Shown: piece by piece, positions 34,412 through 46,651 of the stretch
Numbering within the stretch: position 1 is the first letter of the stretch
Layout of the letters: each line of letters begins with the position of its first letter
Source: Cordilura impudica
Lineage: Eukaryota > Arthropoda > Insecta > Diptera > Scathophagidae
Length of the DNA: 64,000 bases
Assembly: GCA_963682025.1 (NCBI GenBank)
Contig: OY821518.1
Span: 32,196,032 to 32,260,031 of the forward strand
Reading direction: 5' to 3'
Program-made: the position numbers and the translations under genes
Notes under the pieces: generated by a model
Databases searched by the model: none
Told to the model about the DNA's origin: nothing
The model's input: only the letters and a program-made list of their open reading frames with translations

Positions 34412-36440
34412 GGTCAGATCTTGTTATCAAAAAAAAATTCTATTTGGAATTATATGGTTCCAAAAACCACAAAAAACTCGTATTTTCTAATTTTTTGAGC
34501 ATTTATTGATATAAAAATTATATTTGTTTGTTTTAAAAAAAAAATATTAGCTACTTTTTTTAAGTACAGGCCACATTTCCATATTTAATACACAAAACTA
34601 AAATTTTGCACTTCAATTACTTAATAAAAACGAATGGAATCTGAAGAAATTAAAACAAAATCATTCGGAATGATAACTACAGAATCAAATAAATTCCAAA
34701 GGGAATTTTTGACAGGCCCTTAATTCATTTCTTAATTCATTTAAATTAAAGTTGTCTGCAAATAATAATTGTAAAATATTTTGTTTTCTCTTTCTATGAA
34801 TAAAATAAAGCAAGAAAATACAATTATTTTTAAAATTTAAGCGTTTAAAAAATTTTCTAAATTCTTTAAAAATATATAAATAAACTAACCTATCAATCAG
34901 TAGCTAGCTGTCTGATAAGTAAATTCTAAGTTTGTCCCAGGTTCCCTTTTTGCTATATAATGAAGAATGTCTGATTAGTAAATTGTGAATTTGCAAATAT
35001 TCAATGTTTTAAAGCAATTTTCTATAATAAATTCTTGGTATCTTATATTTATAATATTTAAACAATTTAAAAATAGCTTAAAAAGATTACGATAAATCAG
35101 TAGCTGTCTAATAAATATGTTATACAAGTTTCCGTTTACCTCGCAATTTTTCAAGCGAATAAACAACCTTATCTAAAAAATATATACATATATACATAAT
35201 TATATACGAATTTATCTATTCTGTTTTATGCATTTGTTTGTTGTATATCAATCGTGTTAAGTTTCTAAACTGTGTTCTATATAATTTGAAATTATCCTTT
35301 TAAGGCAATTTGACATATGTTTTTAATTAAATTTAATATTTAAGAACTTGTTTCCTTTTTTCCCTTAATTAGTTTCCTTAATTTATTGTTTTCTTTATTT
35401 TAATTTTTATTTAGAAATATTTTTTTTTTTTGCATTAAAAATGCCATTCAAGAAAATAGTTGCTAATTTTTAAGTTTAAATAAATATATAAATAAATGTG
35501 TGAATTTAACAAAAAAAAAACAAACAAATCTATTTATATATGTATACATACATACAAAAAAAAAAATACTTAATAAATAATAAATGATAATAAAATATCT
35601 TTGTTTTTTTTTTATTTGATTGCTGCTTTAACAAGTTTGTTTATTCAGCTTTTAAAATAATGTTAATTGCGTAAATGCATTGTGTTTCTTGTATTTGCTC
35701 GAATTCAATTTTAAAATTAGGAAATTATTTGTCGTTCTCTTGAAGTTTGTTTGCTCAGTTTTTCATTTATAACTGAAGAACCATTGATGATTTCTCATTT
35801 TGTTCTTCAGCAAATCAAGTTGGACTAATTTTATTGAATGAAATCTTCATAATATTTTACAGGCATAGATCCTAGAGAAGGACGAAAAAAACAATATGTA
35901 AATAACACTTAAAGTGTGTGCAGATAAAACAACTTATGTCGACAAACGTCGTTTTCTTTGAAAAAGAAAACTAACAATGCAACCACCCATATAGACATAA
36001 GTTGTTGTTGCTTGAAAAATGGATTTTTTTGTTCGTCAACAAAAGTTAACGGGACTTAGGATGAGAATATAACATTGTATCAAGAATAATAGTGACAAAA
36101 AATAACAGAAATAAACACAAAAGTTTTTATAAGTGGTTTTAAACTGAAAACTAATCCAAAATTATTTTGCATTTTTTTTTTCATTAATAACAACGTATGT
36201 CGCTATGTGTCGTTTTCTGAGAAAATAATTTGTCAGCGATCAAACGTAGGTTGACATACGTCGTTAGTGCTGCAAATTAATTTAATAAACATTTAAGTTA
36301 TTTTTACGTTATAATAATTTATTATTATTTATTAAGTTACGTTGTTATTTAAAGAAAAAACTCAGAAATGGTCAATATTAAAAAAAAAAAATTTAACTCA
36401 AAACTGACAAAAATGGACATACGTGGTTATTCCAGAAAAC
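34412..36440. other. AT-rich non-coding stretch
   Basis: No gene or confident repeat. Several copies of a GACATACGTCG/GACAAACGTCG-like motif are scattered at 35940-36430, some in opposite orientations. Confidence 0.5.
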
Positions 36441-37049
36441 CACAGATATTTTCTTGATCCTTATAAAAAAGAAGTCGATTTAGCGATGACCGCCTGTCTG
36501 GAGAAATCACGACCATACCCTCAATGACTAAGCTACACTCTTCGTTTCGGCATAAAATCGTTTTTTAACATCCCGAAGAAGTTGCTATTTAAAATCATCC
36601 AAATCGATCCATAGGTTCACGAGATATGAATGAAAGTGTGAAACAAAACTTGAAAAAATTTAAATACTCAATGTGTTAGCGTGTTCAAAAAAAAAATTGT
36701 GAGTTATTGACTGGACCGCCCCTAAAAATATGTACTTGGGTGTAAAACAACATCTCCCACAAAATTGGGAAATCGGATAAGAGGAACACGTGCCTCAACG
36801 GCCCTGAAGTTTGAAAAACGGTATACATGGGGAAAATATGATTTTAATTTTTTAATATTTTAAATTGATCTTGAATTAAAAGGATTAAAAAACCGTAATA
36901 AACAGTAAATTATATTTCTAATAAGGCAATAAAAACTAAAATCGGCTAAAAAAAATCATGTGAGTCCGATCACAGGGGGATGTGTAAACATCTAGTAATT
37001 AAAGTTTTTTTTATGGCACTTGTTTAAAATGAAACAGAAAGCGTTATCT

Positions 37050-37464
37050 CTGTGGTCACAAGCGATAACCGCCTAAGTCGACTTAAGAACGATTTTAGTT
37101 ATGTATGCTATCATATTCTACTAAAAACGCTTTATAATTACGTGAAATCCCCACTGTTATTTAAAAAGTTATTAATGAAAACATACTGACCTAAGTCGTA
37201 ATAAAGCCCCATTACATTTATATAAACAGTTATTTTTCTCGAAAAAACAATTTTCGCCCATTTGAGTTATGTATGCTATCATATTCTACTAAAAACGCTT
37301 TATAATTACGTGAAATCCCCATTTCTCTAACACTGATTTTTAAAAAGATATTAATAAAAATATTCTGACCTAAGTCATAATGAAGCCCCATTACATTTAT
37401 ATAAAAAGCTATTTTTCTCGAAAGCATGATTTTCGAGTTAGGCGGTTATTGCTTGTGACCACAG
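37050..37464. mobile_element. 415-bp MITE with inner duplication
   Basis: Inverted ends CTGTGGTCACAAGCRATAAC (about 27 bp) are flanked by ATCT on both sides. A ~170-bp internal segment starting TTATGTATGCTATCATATTC is tandemly duplicated (37096 and 37265). No gene. A 4-bp duplication does not by itself assign a superfamily. Confidence 0.8.
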
Positions 37465-37514
37465 ATCTATGTATCACATACAGCAATCAACTGCAAGAGC
37501 TCTGCTAATATAAA

Positions 37515-37978
37515 AATAATAATTATTATTTATTATTTTTCAACCGGTTAATTTTTAATTTTTCGTTTTTATTTTATATTTTTCATTTTTAATTTTTCGT
37601 CTTTCATTTTTCATATTCCATTTTTTATTTTTCATTTGTCATTTTTATTTTTCATATCTCATTTTTTATTTTTCATTTTTATTTTTTCATTTTTTATTTT
37701 TTACTTTTAATTTTTTATTTTTTATTTTTCATTTTGTATTTTTCATTTTTCATTTTGCGTTTTTCATTTTTCATTTTTAATTTTTTTATTTTTCATTATT
37801 TTTTTTATGTATTATTTTTTATTTTTAATTTTTAACTTTCATTTTTATTTTTCATTTTTATTTCTCATTTTTATTTCTCATTTTTTATTTTTCAATTTTC
37901 ATTTCTTATTTTGCGTTTTTCATTTTTTATTTTTCATTTTTTTTTTCCTTTCTCATTTCTTATTTTTCATTTTTCAAA
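37515..37978. repeat. TTTTTCA/TTTTTAT low-complexity array
   Basis: Irregular heptamer-based repeat, T-rich on +. Frames through it are artefacts. Confidence 0.9.
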
Positions 37979-38150
37979 CAGGTTATTACATATCATAATT
38001 TTTTCACCAATACAATCATAAGTCACACCGATTTTTTCTTACGCTCAGATGTTACGCTGATTTTTTCTTACGCTCACATGTTTTGTGATTGTATTGTGAA
38101 ATAGAAATTTACCCCCTCTGCGCGTGTAGATGGTTACACATCAAAAAACC

Positions 38151-39047
38151 AAGTTATTACAATTGCCCCCGGCAATTAATCTGTCAGGAGTTTCAATTTC
38201 CCATCCATCGAGCAAAGGTTGCCTCGTTGTTTCTATTATATCGCATAAGAGAAAACGCATTTCAGTTTTTTACTTTGTGGTCCTGGTGTTGCTACTCCAC
38301 GTGCAATTAGGTTAAATGTACTTTTTGCATGTGTTTTTTTAGTTTACATATTAAACAGCTCACCTTAACCTCCCTTGCGAAGGCAATGGCTGGCTGTATA
38401 GGGGAGCTGTATCAACCACATAAAAATTTATACCCCCACAAAATGACAACATAGACCTTGTAGTGTCTCAAGGCATTTTATATACATTCCACATTGTAGA
38501 ATTGACACATCATTGCATGTGTCAATAGAAGCAGAAGAAGAACTAATGTGTCACAGAACGCTTAATCAAGAAGTTCGACCCCAAATTTTGAAATTTGTAG
38601 AAATAATGTAATGCAAAAACATTTTTGTGCTTTGTTGGCTCCAAAAAAGTCTAAATTTTCAAATACAGTTTTCAAATCTTCAATTTTAAAGTTTCAAAAA
38701 TTTTTTTAAAGAAATTAAAATAAATCAACGATTGGACTTTAAGGTTTAATTAAGCACATATTAAGGACTAAAACGTCAAAAAATTGAAGGTATTCTTCTT
38801 TTCATTTGGCCAGTGCAGCGACTTAACTTCAGGGGATTTCGAGAAAACAGCGAATTTTGTCACTTATTAAGGTGTTATGAATTTTTATATTTTTTTTTTT
38901 TTTTCAAATTCATCCCAAGTATAAAAGCTTCATTCCTCCAAAAAAAAATATTACAAATATTGCTGTTCTAAATGACCTTATAATGAAACTAGATTAGTAA
39001 TTTTTCCGTGAAATAAAAATATTTTTTTTTTCTTTTTCAAACATACG
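38151..39047. other. Non-coding stretch
   Basis: A 61-codon frame at 38130-38315 (PAINLSGVSISHPSSKG) begins inside the DINE end. It might be a retrotransposon scrap but is not supported. No other feature seen. Confidence 0.4.
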
Positions 39048-39700
39048 AGGGGTGTCCCAGAACTACCTAGCATAACAAAGAAAAACAAAAATATATGAAA
39101 AATTTATTTATATTTCTCAACATAGTCCCCTTTTAGCGCGATACAATTTTCCCAGCGACGTTCAATTGCTTCCATACCTTGTTTATAGTAAGAACCATCG
39201 AACTCTCCAATCAACGCCAGACTCTACCTCTTGATTTGTAAAAAATCTTCTTCCGCCAAGCCATTTTTTCAAGCTTGGAAGTAGAAAATAATCTGAGGGT
39301 CTAAATCTGGTGAATAGGATGCGTGAGGAAGCAATTCAAACTTTAATTCATTAATTTTAAACATGGCAATAGCAGATGTGTGAACCGGTGCATTGTCTTG
39401 ATGAAACAACACTTTCTTCTTCGCCAAATGCGGACGTTTTTCCTTGATTTCTTCACTCAAACGCTGTAACAGGTTTGCATAATACGCGCCGCCGTTGATG
39501 GTTTTTCCTTTTTGAAGATAATCAATGAAAATTATCCCACGCGCATCCCAAAAAACGGACGCTATAACTTTTCCAGCCGACAAAGTTGTTTTTGATTCTT
39601 CGGAGCTTTTTTTGCGAAACATCGCCAAACAATTCATCGAAACATCCTCACGACGCGTCACAGTGGACCACATTTTGAGAAGGCGGCCAAAAATCATTTT
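39048..39700 (-). pseudogene. Mariner transposase fragment (DD34D type)
   Basis: An inverted-repeat-like end ACGAGGGGTGTCCCAGAAC lies at 39048. Reading on minus from about 39697, the peptide shows SSEESKTTLSAGKVIASVFW, ARGIIFIDYLQKGKTINGG and KKKVLFHQDNAPVHTS (second catalytic Asp). It ends with a damaged SPDLDPQIIFYFQA where intact relatives read SPDLAPSDYFLF. The first catalytic motif and N-terminal half are missing. The truncation point is a poly-T run near 39695. This is a dead 5'-truncated copy, distinct from the DD41D copies. Confidence 0.85.
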
Positions 39701-40164
39701 TTTTTTTTTTTTTGTTACCGATTTTAAAGTTATGTTATTAATTTGAAAGTAAATACTAGTAAACCTCGGGAGCCAAAAAATTGCGACTCTATCTCAACTA
39801 TGTCCAAGCGAACAGGGTCTTCGAAAATGGGCTTTCTCAGTATTTTGCTAAAATTAAAAATTTCTTTGTAAATTTTTATTTTTGAATGACTGTAACTTTT
39901 TTGATTTAAAAGATTTTGAAGTGAAATAAATTTTGTATAATTTTGTGGCTTCCATACTATTAATGTTAAAAATGTCCAAATTTTCCGAAAATCTCCTACT
40001 TAATAGAGCAAAACACCTGCCAGTCAAAAGCAGTCAGAAAAAATCTTGCACTCTTCTATAGTCCGAACCCGCCCCTATACTCCTATACCCCATTATATAC
40101 CCGCCAGTTTCCGCCCGTGTGCACCAGAACAATTTTTCTGCAAAATTTATGAATACAAAAGTTG

Positions 40165-40330
40165 TCCACTATGTGGTTAGGATATATTAAGTTTGAGGTG
40201 ATGTTTGTAACTGCCAAAAATATTGGACCTTTATCCATATTTTATTATACGGATCGACTCAAAAACACTTTCTGAGTCGATTAAACGATGTCCGTCCGTC
40301 CGTCTGAGTGTTATGAATACAAAAGTTGGT
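40165..40330 (+). mobile_element. INE-1-like 5' fragment
   Basis: CACTATGTGGTTAGGATATA, TTATACGGATCGACTCA and ACGATGTCCGTCCGTCCGTC parallel the complete copy at 41548. Confidence 0.7.
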
Positions 40331-40736
40331 CGTACCGGTGCACCGCGGTGTATTTTTTTGCGTGTCGGTAGAGTTGTCAGGAGTTGTTATATACTTATAA
40401 AAAAGGGTTGAGATATAATGCGCTGAATTGTTACAGGTACATTTACATAGGTATCTTTCAAAAACATTAATAGTCTGAATTAGAGTTATATAGTTTAAAT
40501 ACCTGACAAAATGGGAAACAATTTAAATAACAGGTAAATGGTAAAAAAAAAAACTATTGCGACATAGCCCTTTAAGATATAAGCAGGTATGCTTCACCTT
40601 TTAAAAGGGGTTAGGGTGTGGGTTTTTATGCTTCTAAAAGTGGTAATAAAAGATAAAAATTTTTATTTTACATAATTGCAAGAAAGAGTATTTATAATAA
40701 TGTTTCCACAATTATTATTCATTACAATTTGTGCAA

Positions 40737-41546
40737 TGGCTAAGTACTGTTACAGAGATCTGGCAGATATTTATTTTCAACGAAATGATGTAGACGATGT
40801 AATTTTGCACATAGTGAGCAACGACTTCTTTAAGAATTGAAACCTAGAAGACATTGAAATGCACAAAGGAAAAATTAATAATTTTGCATCGAATTTGAAA
40901 AAGACGGTACATTGAATGCTCTCATAGCAAGGCAAAGATGTACAAACGTTACCAAGACTGGTTAATAAAGGAACTTATTTTTGAGAGTGCATCTACAACT
41001 GCCAACGAAAGTGGAAAAAGGGTTGACCAGCAAAATCAATTGATGGATGTAGTGAAAGATCTCGAAGGCGCAAGCTGGAGAATATTAATGAAGAAATTTC
41101 TCAAAGAATTATTAAGGATTCATTTTTGCACCAAATTCAACCAACCCAAAATAAAAAAAAATAAAATTGAAATAATTGAAAAAATAGTAGAAGCGAGCCC
41201 AAGGCACACAAAGAGGTTTTTGAAAAGCATTCCTACACCAATTGAAGATAAGAAATTTACGCCGGAAGAAGCGTTCGCCCTATTTTTGGATTTGAAATTG
41301 ACCAAAAATCAATATAATGAATTGCGGAAGCGAACCAATGAAAAGAATTGTTGGATTTTTCCAGAGTATCGAGATTTAGTTTCTGCCAAAAAAGAATGCT
41401 TACCTTCACAATCTGCTATTAGTGTCACTTCAACATCAGCAGAAATAAAATTGCAAGATCTCCTTGAACATACTGCAGAACGATTGCTAAATACGCTTGA
41501 TACTGATCATTTAAACAAAAAATTGGTAATGGCAGCATTACTTTAA
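40737..41546 (+). pseudogene. N-terminal remnant of an uncharacterised insect/hydra-type protein
   Basis: Begins MAKYCYRDLADIYFQRND at 40737, stops at 40840, resumes in other frames (NLEDIEMHKGKINNFASNLK), and from 40938 has an open 202-codon frame. Key segments are KFTPEEAFALFLDLKLTKNQ, YNELRKRTNEKNCWIFPEYR and LQDLLEHTAERLL. From memory, the EEALAL...LTxxQYNxLR...YPxY..V..AKKxC...LQxLLxHTxxRLL pattern belongs to uncharacterised, repeat-encoded proteins. A DINE-like element begins 2 bp past the stop and may have truncated the gene. Function unknown. A related remnant lies at 58299-59030. Confidence 0.6.
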
Positions 41547-41547
41547 T

Positions 41548-42345
41548 TATACCCTATACCACTATGTGGTTTGGGTATAATGACTTTGTGCTGCTGTTTG
41601 TAACCAAAAATATTTGACCTACACCCATCTTTAATAATACCGATCGAATCAGAATCACTATCTGATTCGATTTAACGATGTCCGTCCGTCCGTCCGTCCG
41701 TCTGTGTGTCCATGTAAAGCTTGTAATCAAACTGCAGGTCGCAAATATGAATATATTTTGACGAAATTTGGTATTTGATCTTTTATCGGCCATGGGATGA
41801 ACGCTATTGAAATTGGTGAGAATTGGTCCATGTTCAGACCTAGCCCGCATACAAATGACCCCTATGAAATCAACATATATTGCCATAAGATCCAAATTAT
41901 CATAAAAATCTTAGTCAAATTGGGTTTGTATGTACAAATTACATCCATTAATCAGCAGTCCAAAAATGATCCCTATTGGACAACTCTTAGTCATAGGCCC
42001 CATATAGAGCTGCTTCCCGATATTAACTTAAATCTATTAAAAAACAAAAATATTGCACTGATTCTTCTCAAATTTTGTTTGTATATGTTTTTGCAAAATA
42101 CAAGAGACGTTACCAACCATGGTCAGGATCGGTCCATTTTTGGACCTAGTCCCCATATAGATATAGCATCCGCTATGAACTTTTTCATATCTGCAGCCAA
42201 AAAAATTAATAAAAATTCCACTCAAATTTGGTTTTTGCTTATTCTCTATGTCCACTTAGTTGGGCCTAAGAGATAGGGTTTCCAAACGCATGGTATAGGG
42301 TATCGTATAGTCGGTCTAGACCGACTATAATTTTCTTACTTGTTT
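41548..42345 (+). mobile_element. Complete INE-1-like element
   Basis: It starts TTATACCCTATACCAC and has (CCGT)n near 41685. The centre carries alternating GGTCCAT...CCCATATAGA blocks. It ends with the perfect palindrome AGTCGGTCTAGACCGACT (near 42308-42325) then TTTTCTTACTTG. About 800 bp, non-coding. The terminal palindrome and TTACTTG end are shared with other DINE termini here. Confidence 0.8.
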
Positions 42346-44375
42346 TTCATTGTTTTTTTTTTCATTTTTCGTTTTTAATTTTCAAACAGGTTATCATATC
42401 ATAATTTTTTCACCAATACAATCACATTTTGTCTTTCGACTCACATCTTACGCCCACATGTTACGCTATTTTTGAAATTTAGCCCCCTGCGCGTATAGAT
42501 GTTTCCACATCAAAAAGGATTTTACATTTCTACTACTTGTTATAACAGGGGCTTTTAACGACAAAAATAATTGTTTTATTTTATTTTCATCTTAAATGCT
42601 GACATTCATATAGCCCAATATAAATAAAAAAAATCATGTGAGTCCGATCGCAGGGGAGATGTGTAAACATCTATTATTAAAGATTTTTTATAGCACATCC
42701 TTACAATCAAACAGAAAGCGTATCACTTATTATTATTATTATTGATTATTTTAACCGGTTAATTTTAATTTTTTATTTTTTCGTTTTTCATTTTTCATTT
42801 TTCATTTTTAATTTTTTTTTTAATTTTTTATTTTTAATTTTTCATTTTTTAATTTTAATTTTTCATTTTTTATTTTTAATTTTTTTTCTCCATTTTTCAT
42901 TTTCTAATTTTTCTTTTTCTTTTTCTATTTCATTTTTTATTTTTCAATTTTTATTTTTCAATTTTTTTTTTTCATTTATATTTCATTTTTATTTTTAATT
43001 TTTTGTTTTTCATTATTCATTTTTAATTTTAGTTTTTCATTTTTCATTTCTTATTTTTCATGTTTCATTTTTTATTTTTCATTTTTTTTTTTTTAATTTT
43101 TTAGTTTTAATTTTTAATTATTCATTTTTTATTTTTCATTTTTCCTTTTTTTTTTTTTTTAACTTTTTAATTTCATTTTTTATTTTTCATTTTTATTCTT
43201 AATTTTTTATTTTCCATTTTTAATTTTTTTTTTCATTTTTCATTTTTTATTTTTCATTTTTCATTTTTCATTTATTTTTCATTTTTTATTTTTCATATTT
43301 TTATTTTTCATTTTTTTATTTTTCATTTTTATTCTTAATTTTTTATTTTCCATTTTTATTTTTATTTTTTTTTTTTTCATTTTTCGTTTTTCATTTTTTT
43401 TTTTTTCAATTTCCAGTTTTAATTTATTTTTCATTTTTCATTTTTATTTTTTATTTTTCATTATTCATTTTTAATTTTTCGTTTTTAATTTTTTATTTTT
43501 AATTTTTTGTTTTACATGTTTCATTTTTTATTTTTCATTTAGCATTATGGCCACTTCTAAATAGAAGGTCATTTCTAAACCCCAAAAACAAAAATCTCCT
43601 ATTCAAAAGTGTTATAAGGCCAATATTAACATACGCGTGTCCTATTTGGAGTGACGCTGCCAACTGCCACCTAAAACGCTTTCACAAATTATACAAAACA
43701 AATGTCTTAAAATGATAAATTAAAAGCCCTGGAGGTATCCTACAAATCTTCATGAAGAAACAGGTTATGAAAAAATTATCGATTTCATAACAAGGATTAA
43801 CAACAATTATTTTGCCAAAATTGAAAATTCCTCTTACCCACTGATAAGAGAATGTAGAGAAATAACGTAAAATTAAAAAGAAATCACCAAATTGAAAATT
43901 ATATGCTTATAGAGGTCTATTATTTCTAATAAACCTTCTATAAGCATATAAATATTTTCAGATAGTATTTGAATTTATTAAATCATATAAAGGTTTTTTC
44001 CCTCCCATTTTCCTTTAAAAATCATTAAAAAATAAAATAAAAACTATTTAATGTCTTTAGATCATATATATTATTTGTTGCAATATCTATGTAAAGATAA
44101 GATCTCATATGTAAATATCGAATTTGTTAAAATATATAAATAAAGGAAGAATATATAATTGAAAAAAATTATTTTTCATTTTTTATTATTCATTTTTAAT
44201 TTTTCATTTTTTATTTTTCATTTTTCATTTTAAAAAATTTTTTTTTTCATTTTTCATTTTTTTTTCATTTTTTATTTTTCGTTTTTTTGTCTTACGACTC
44301 ACATCATACGCTCACATGTTACGCTGTTTTTGAAATGTAGCCCCCTACGCGTATAGATGTTTACACATAAAAAAG
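42346..44375 (+). mobile_element. Composite DINE-like remnants with heptamer arrays
   Basis: It contains a back block at 42385-42525 (CACCAATACAATCAC ... ATAGATGTTTCCACATC) and a front block at 42630-42690 (GTGAGTCCGATCGCAGGG, hairpin AGATGTGTAAACATCT). Then come ACCGGTTAATTTTAATT, arrays at 42765-43540 and 44165-44285, and a second back block at 44290-44375. A Jockey-like 3' fragment splits the arrays. Confidence 0.6.
43545..44168 (+). pseudogene. Jockey-like LINE 3' end inside a heptamer array
   Basis: Peptide VIRPILTYACPIWSDAANC then HLKRFHKLYKTNVLK, stop, and in other frames NLHEETGYEKIIDF and IENSSYPLIRECREI match the C-terminus of Jockey-type ORF2. It is followed by an AT-rich 3' region ending near ATAATTGAAAAAAA. 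Both flanks are TTTTTCAT-type repeats, so a 5'-truncated copy inserted into the array. Confidence 0.7.
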
Positions 44376-45375
44376 GAATGGGGGCTTTTAACGCCTCGAA
44401 ATGGCTCAAAATATATGAATTATCTAAAGTATTGACATAATATATATGTTTGTTAGGTGAGGATAATTCGATAATTTCTAAAATATAATTTTCCCTTAAT
44501 TAGTAAAATAAAACAATTTGTTTTGTTGTTGAAGTCTATATATACATATATATGTATATATATTTTTTTTTTTTTTTAATACACCTAATTCTTATTTTAG
44601 GCGGTAGAGACAATAGACATTATATTATTTAAATGCTTTTACGGGTTATTTAAAATTGGTTATAATTATACCCCGATAATATGGATTAGGTGTAATTGTT
44701 TTTATTTTTTTTTACGTTTAAAATAACTTTCTTATAAACTAATCTATATATTCTTTTTTTCTGGTTAATAATTAATTTTGCAAATTTACGTACAAAATTT
44801 TGTAAAATATATTTTGAAAAGAAAAAAAAGGTTTAAAAAATTATTTAGTTTTTGTATAAAATTATTCTTAATAAAAGTATATGGCTCAAATTGTAAAACG
44901 AAACGAAAACGAAACGAAATGTTTAAAATTTATATGAAAAAATTCAAAAAGATTTCAAAGTTTTGAATTTTTGAAAAAAAAAAAAAAAAATGTATCGTTT
45001 CGTTACGTTTCGTTTTATAGAATGAATCCCATAGTTTTGAAAATTTTCGCACCACAACAATTAGCCGGAATATTAATTTCGAACTAACCGTAAGTTAACT
45101 GCTCGCACTTTAGCAAGGTGTCATTTGTGTAGCTATAATTTTAGTTATGAGGTGATAATTAATCGATTTAAGAAAAAAAAGTTTAATCATACATATGTCT
45201 TTAACATAAAAAAATTTAACTCTATAAGACAAAACTATAATTAACTCGTGGAAGTGAATTACAGTCAAATTTTTTAGGTACAAAAGTAAATAATCGCTCC
45301 TACAAATCAATTATAGTTCTGCATTTAAAGTGTGATTTCTATGATTTCACTTAAAGTCAAGTGTAAAATGTTTGC
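44376..45375. other. Rat1 3' flank with an inverted CGAAA repeat
   Basis: Mostly AT-rich. TAAAACGAAACG... at 44894-44919 and its near inverse TATCGTTTCG...TTTTAT at 44993-45018 could form a ~23-bp stem, perhaps a small MITE. Confidence 0.45.
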
Positions 45376-46605
45376 TTAATATCTTCTATTGTTGTTGTTG
45401 TTATAATTATTATTATTATTATAACGATTAGTTTGTTGTTGGTTATTGTTGTTATAACGATTTGCTCCTGGGTTGTTGTTGTTATAGTTGTTATTATTAC
45501 GATAGTTGCTTTGATACGAAGAGTTTGAAGCAAAATTTTGCAGTTGTTGCTGTTGACCATAAAATCTCGGACCAGCTTGGGAGTTTTGTTGATAACCACC
45601 ACCTCTGCCGCCTCCTCCACCGCCACGATTATTGTAATTGTAGCCCTGCTGTTGATATTGATTTCTTGCATCGCCGCCCAAAGAATTATTTAACAGTCTA
45701 TGACCTCCCTGGGTTACATAAGCCTGCGGCATATTGTGATTGAAACCTATGCGAGGCCTGTAATTAGCATCCCTTGATTCGGGGGCCAGTACAGCGGGCG
45801 GATCGACAGCATTAGCTAAACGTACAGCCGGGAATATAAAGTTCCCATCATATTGTGGATCACGATATCTCACTGTAATCACATGATTATCAGTGATATC
45901 ATACAAGCCGTTGATTGGTGAGTTCAAGGTACCTTGGATGGGAATATTCTCATCGGCTTTTAAGATATTACCTCTCATACCTTCCATTACTATGGCAATT
46001 TCAGGAGTTTTATTAAACGTATTATTGGAATAGTATAAAGAAAATTGCTTAAATGAAGCATTACCCCGAGTGATGTAAAGTCTACAATCGCCCTGTTTGT
46101 TTCGTTTAATCTCCTGCTCCGTTAATAGACCGTAAAAAGGTTTCAAAGCTTTAAACATTCTCTTCTCGTCCACAAACGGCAGTAGAGCAACACCCTGCCA
46201 AGCAAATTTTTTACCATTCAAATCAATTTTAAAGTCCTCCGGATAAAAATCAATTATATCTGATTGTGGATCATGCATAAGTGCAGCCCAGGGCTCAGGC
46301 ACATGAGAACTACTGGCTGCCGGGAATACACCCATCAGTTGTTCCAAGGGATTAAAAGGCTTCGAACCCTTTTCAAATTGTGTCGAAAGTCCAGCTATAT
46401 TTATGAAATCCGAAGCAAAGGGAGCGTAGTGATAGGGGAAATACCAATTCCAGGATGCGCAACCTTGATAATAGTACTTAAGTACCCAGCAGAGACCACG
46501 AACATATTGCAAGGCCACCGAGTAGCGGAAATCTAAATTTTCCCTGCCAACATCAAATTTCGATTCATAATAACGATCTTTGAAGCCATCTTCCCAGAGA
46601 CGTAC
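45376..46605 (-). CDS. Rat1/XRN2 5'-3' exoribonuclease, terminal exon
   Basis: Rat1 (XRN2) is the nuclear 5'-3' exoribonuclease that acts in transcription termination, rRNA processing and RNA decay. The exon begins after CTTTTTTAG at 46605 (VRLWEDGFKDRYYESKFDV) and runs 409 codons to the stop at 45376. The family core segment follows: GLCWVLKYYYQGCASWNWYF, YHYAPFASDF, then PFNPLEQLMGVFPAASSSHV and DIIDFYPEDFKIDLNGKKF, which belong to the conserved C-terminal half of the catalytic region. The last ~110 residues are low complexity: an RGG-like GGGGGGRGGGY stretch, then Gln/Asn runs (YNNNN repeats) ending RRY. The N-terminal nuclease half is encoded upstream but no such exon is visible up to 64000. 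Splice phase is 0. Confidence 0.95.
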   Translation of the reverse strand, partial: VRLWEDGFKDRYYESKFDVGRENLDFRYSVALQYVRGLCWVLKYYYQGCASWNWYFPYHYAPFASDFINIAGLSTQFEKGSKPFNPLEQLMGVFPAASSSHVPEPWAALMHDPQSDIIDFYPEDFKIDLNGKKFAWQGVALLPFVDEKRMFKALKPFYGLLTEQEIKRNKQGDCRLYITRGNASFKQFSLYYSNNTFNKTPEIAIVMEGMRGNILKADENIPIQGTLNSPINGLYDITDNHVITVRYRDPQYDGNFIFPAVRLANAVDPPAVLAPESRDANYRPRIGFNHNMPQAYVTQGGHRLLNNSLGGDARNQYQQQGYNYNNRGGGGGGRGGGYQQNSQAGPRFYGQQQQLQNFASNSSYQSNYRNNNNYNNNNPGANRYNNNNQQQTNRYNNNNNYNNNNNRRY

Positions 46606-46651
46606 CTAAAAAAGAAAGAATGTAGAAAGTACAAAGTTTTAATTTTAACTA

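Larger units (their letters stand above)
36441..38150 (+). mobile_element. Composite DINE-like element with heptamer array
   Basis: Front block 36441-37010 (TTCTTGATCCTTATAAAAA, GCGATGACCGCCTGTCTG, closing hairpin GATGTGTAAACATCTAG). A MITE follows at 37050-37464, then CAACCGGTTAATTTTTAAT and a TTTTTCA-type array (37515-37978). The back block 37985-38145 begins AATTTTTTCACCAATACAAT and ends GGTTACACATC. The same order recurs at 42630-44375, so the array is probably internal to the element. Confidence 0.65.

Noticed and set aside
38130..38315. 61-codon frame resembling a retrotransposon peptide
   Set aside because: Similarity is too short and the start lies in a DINE end.
41797..42276. 159-codon frame in the INE-1-like element
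   Set aside because: It lies wholly in a non-coding repeat family, with terminal palindrome and no protein resemblance.
45357..45671. 104-codon Ile/Thr-rich frame on minus
   Set aside because: It is a shifted frame of the AAC-repeat tail of Rat1.
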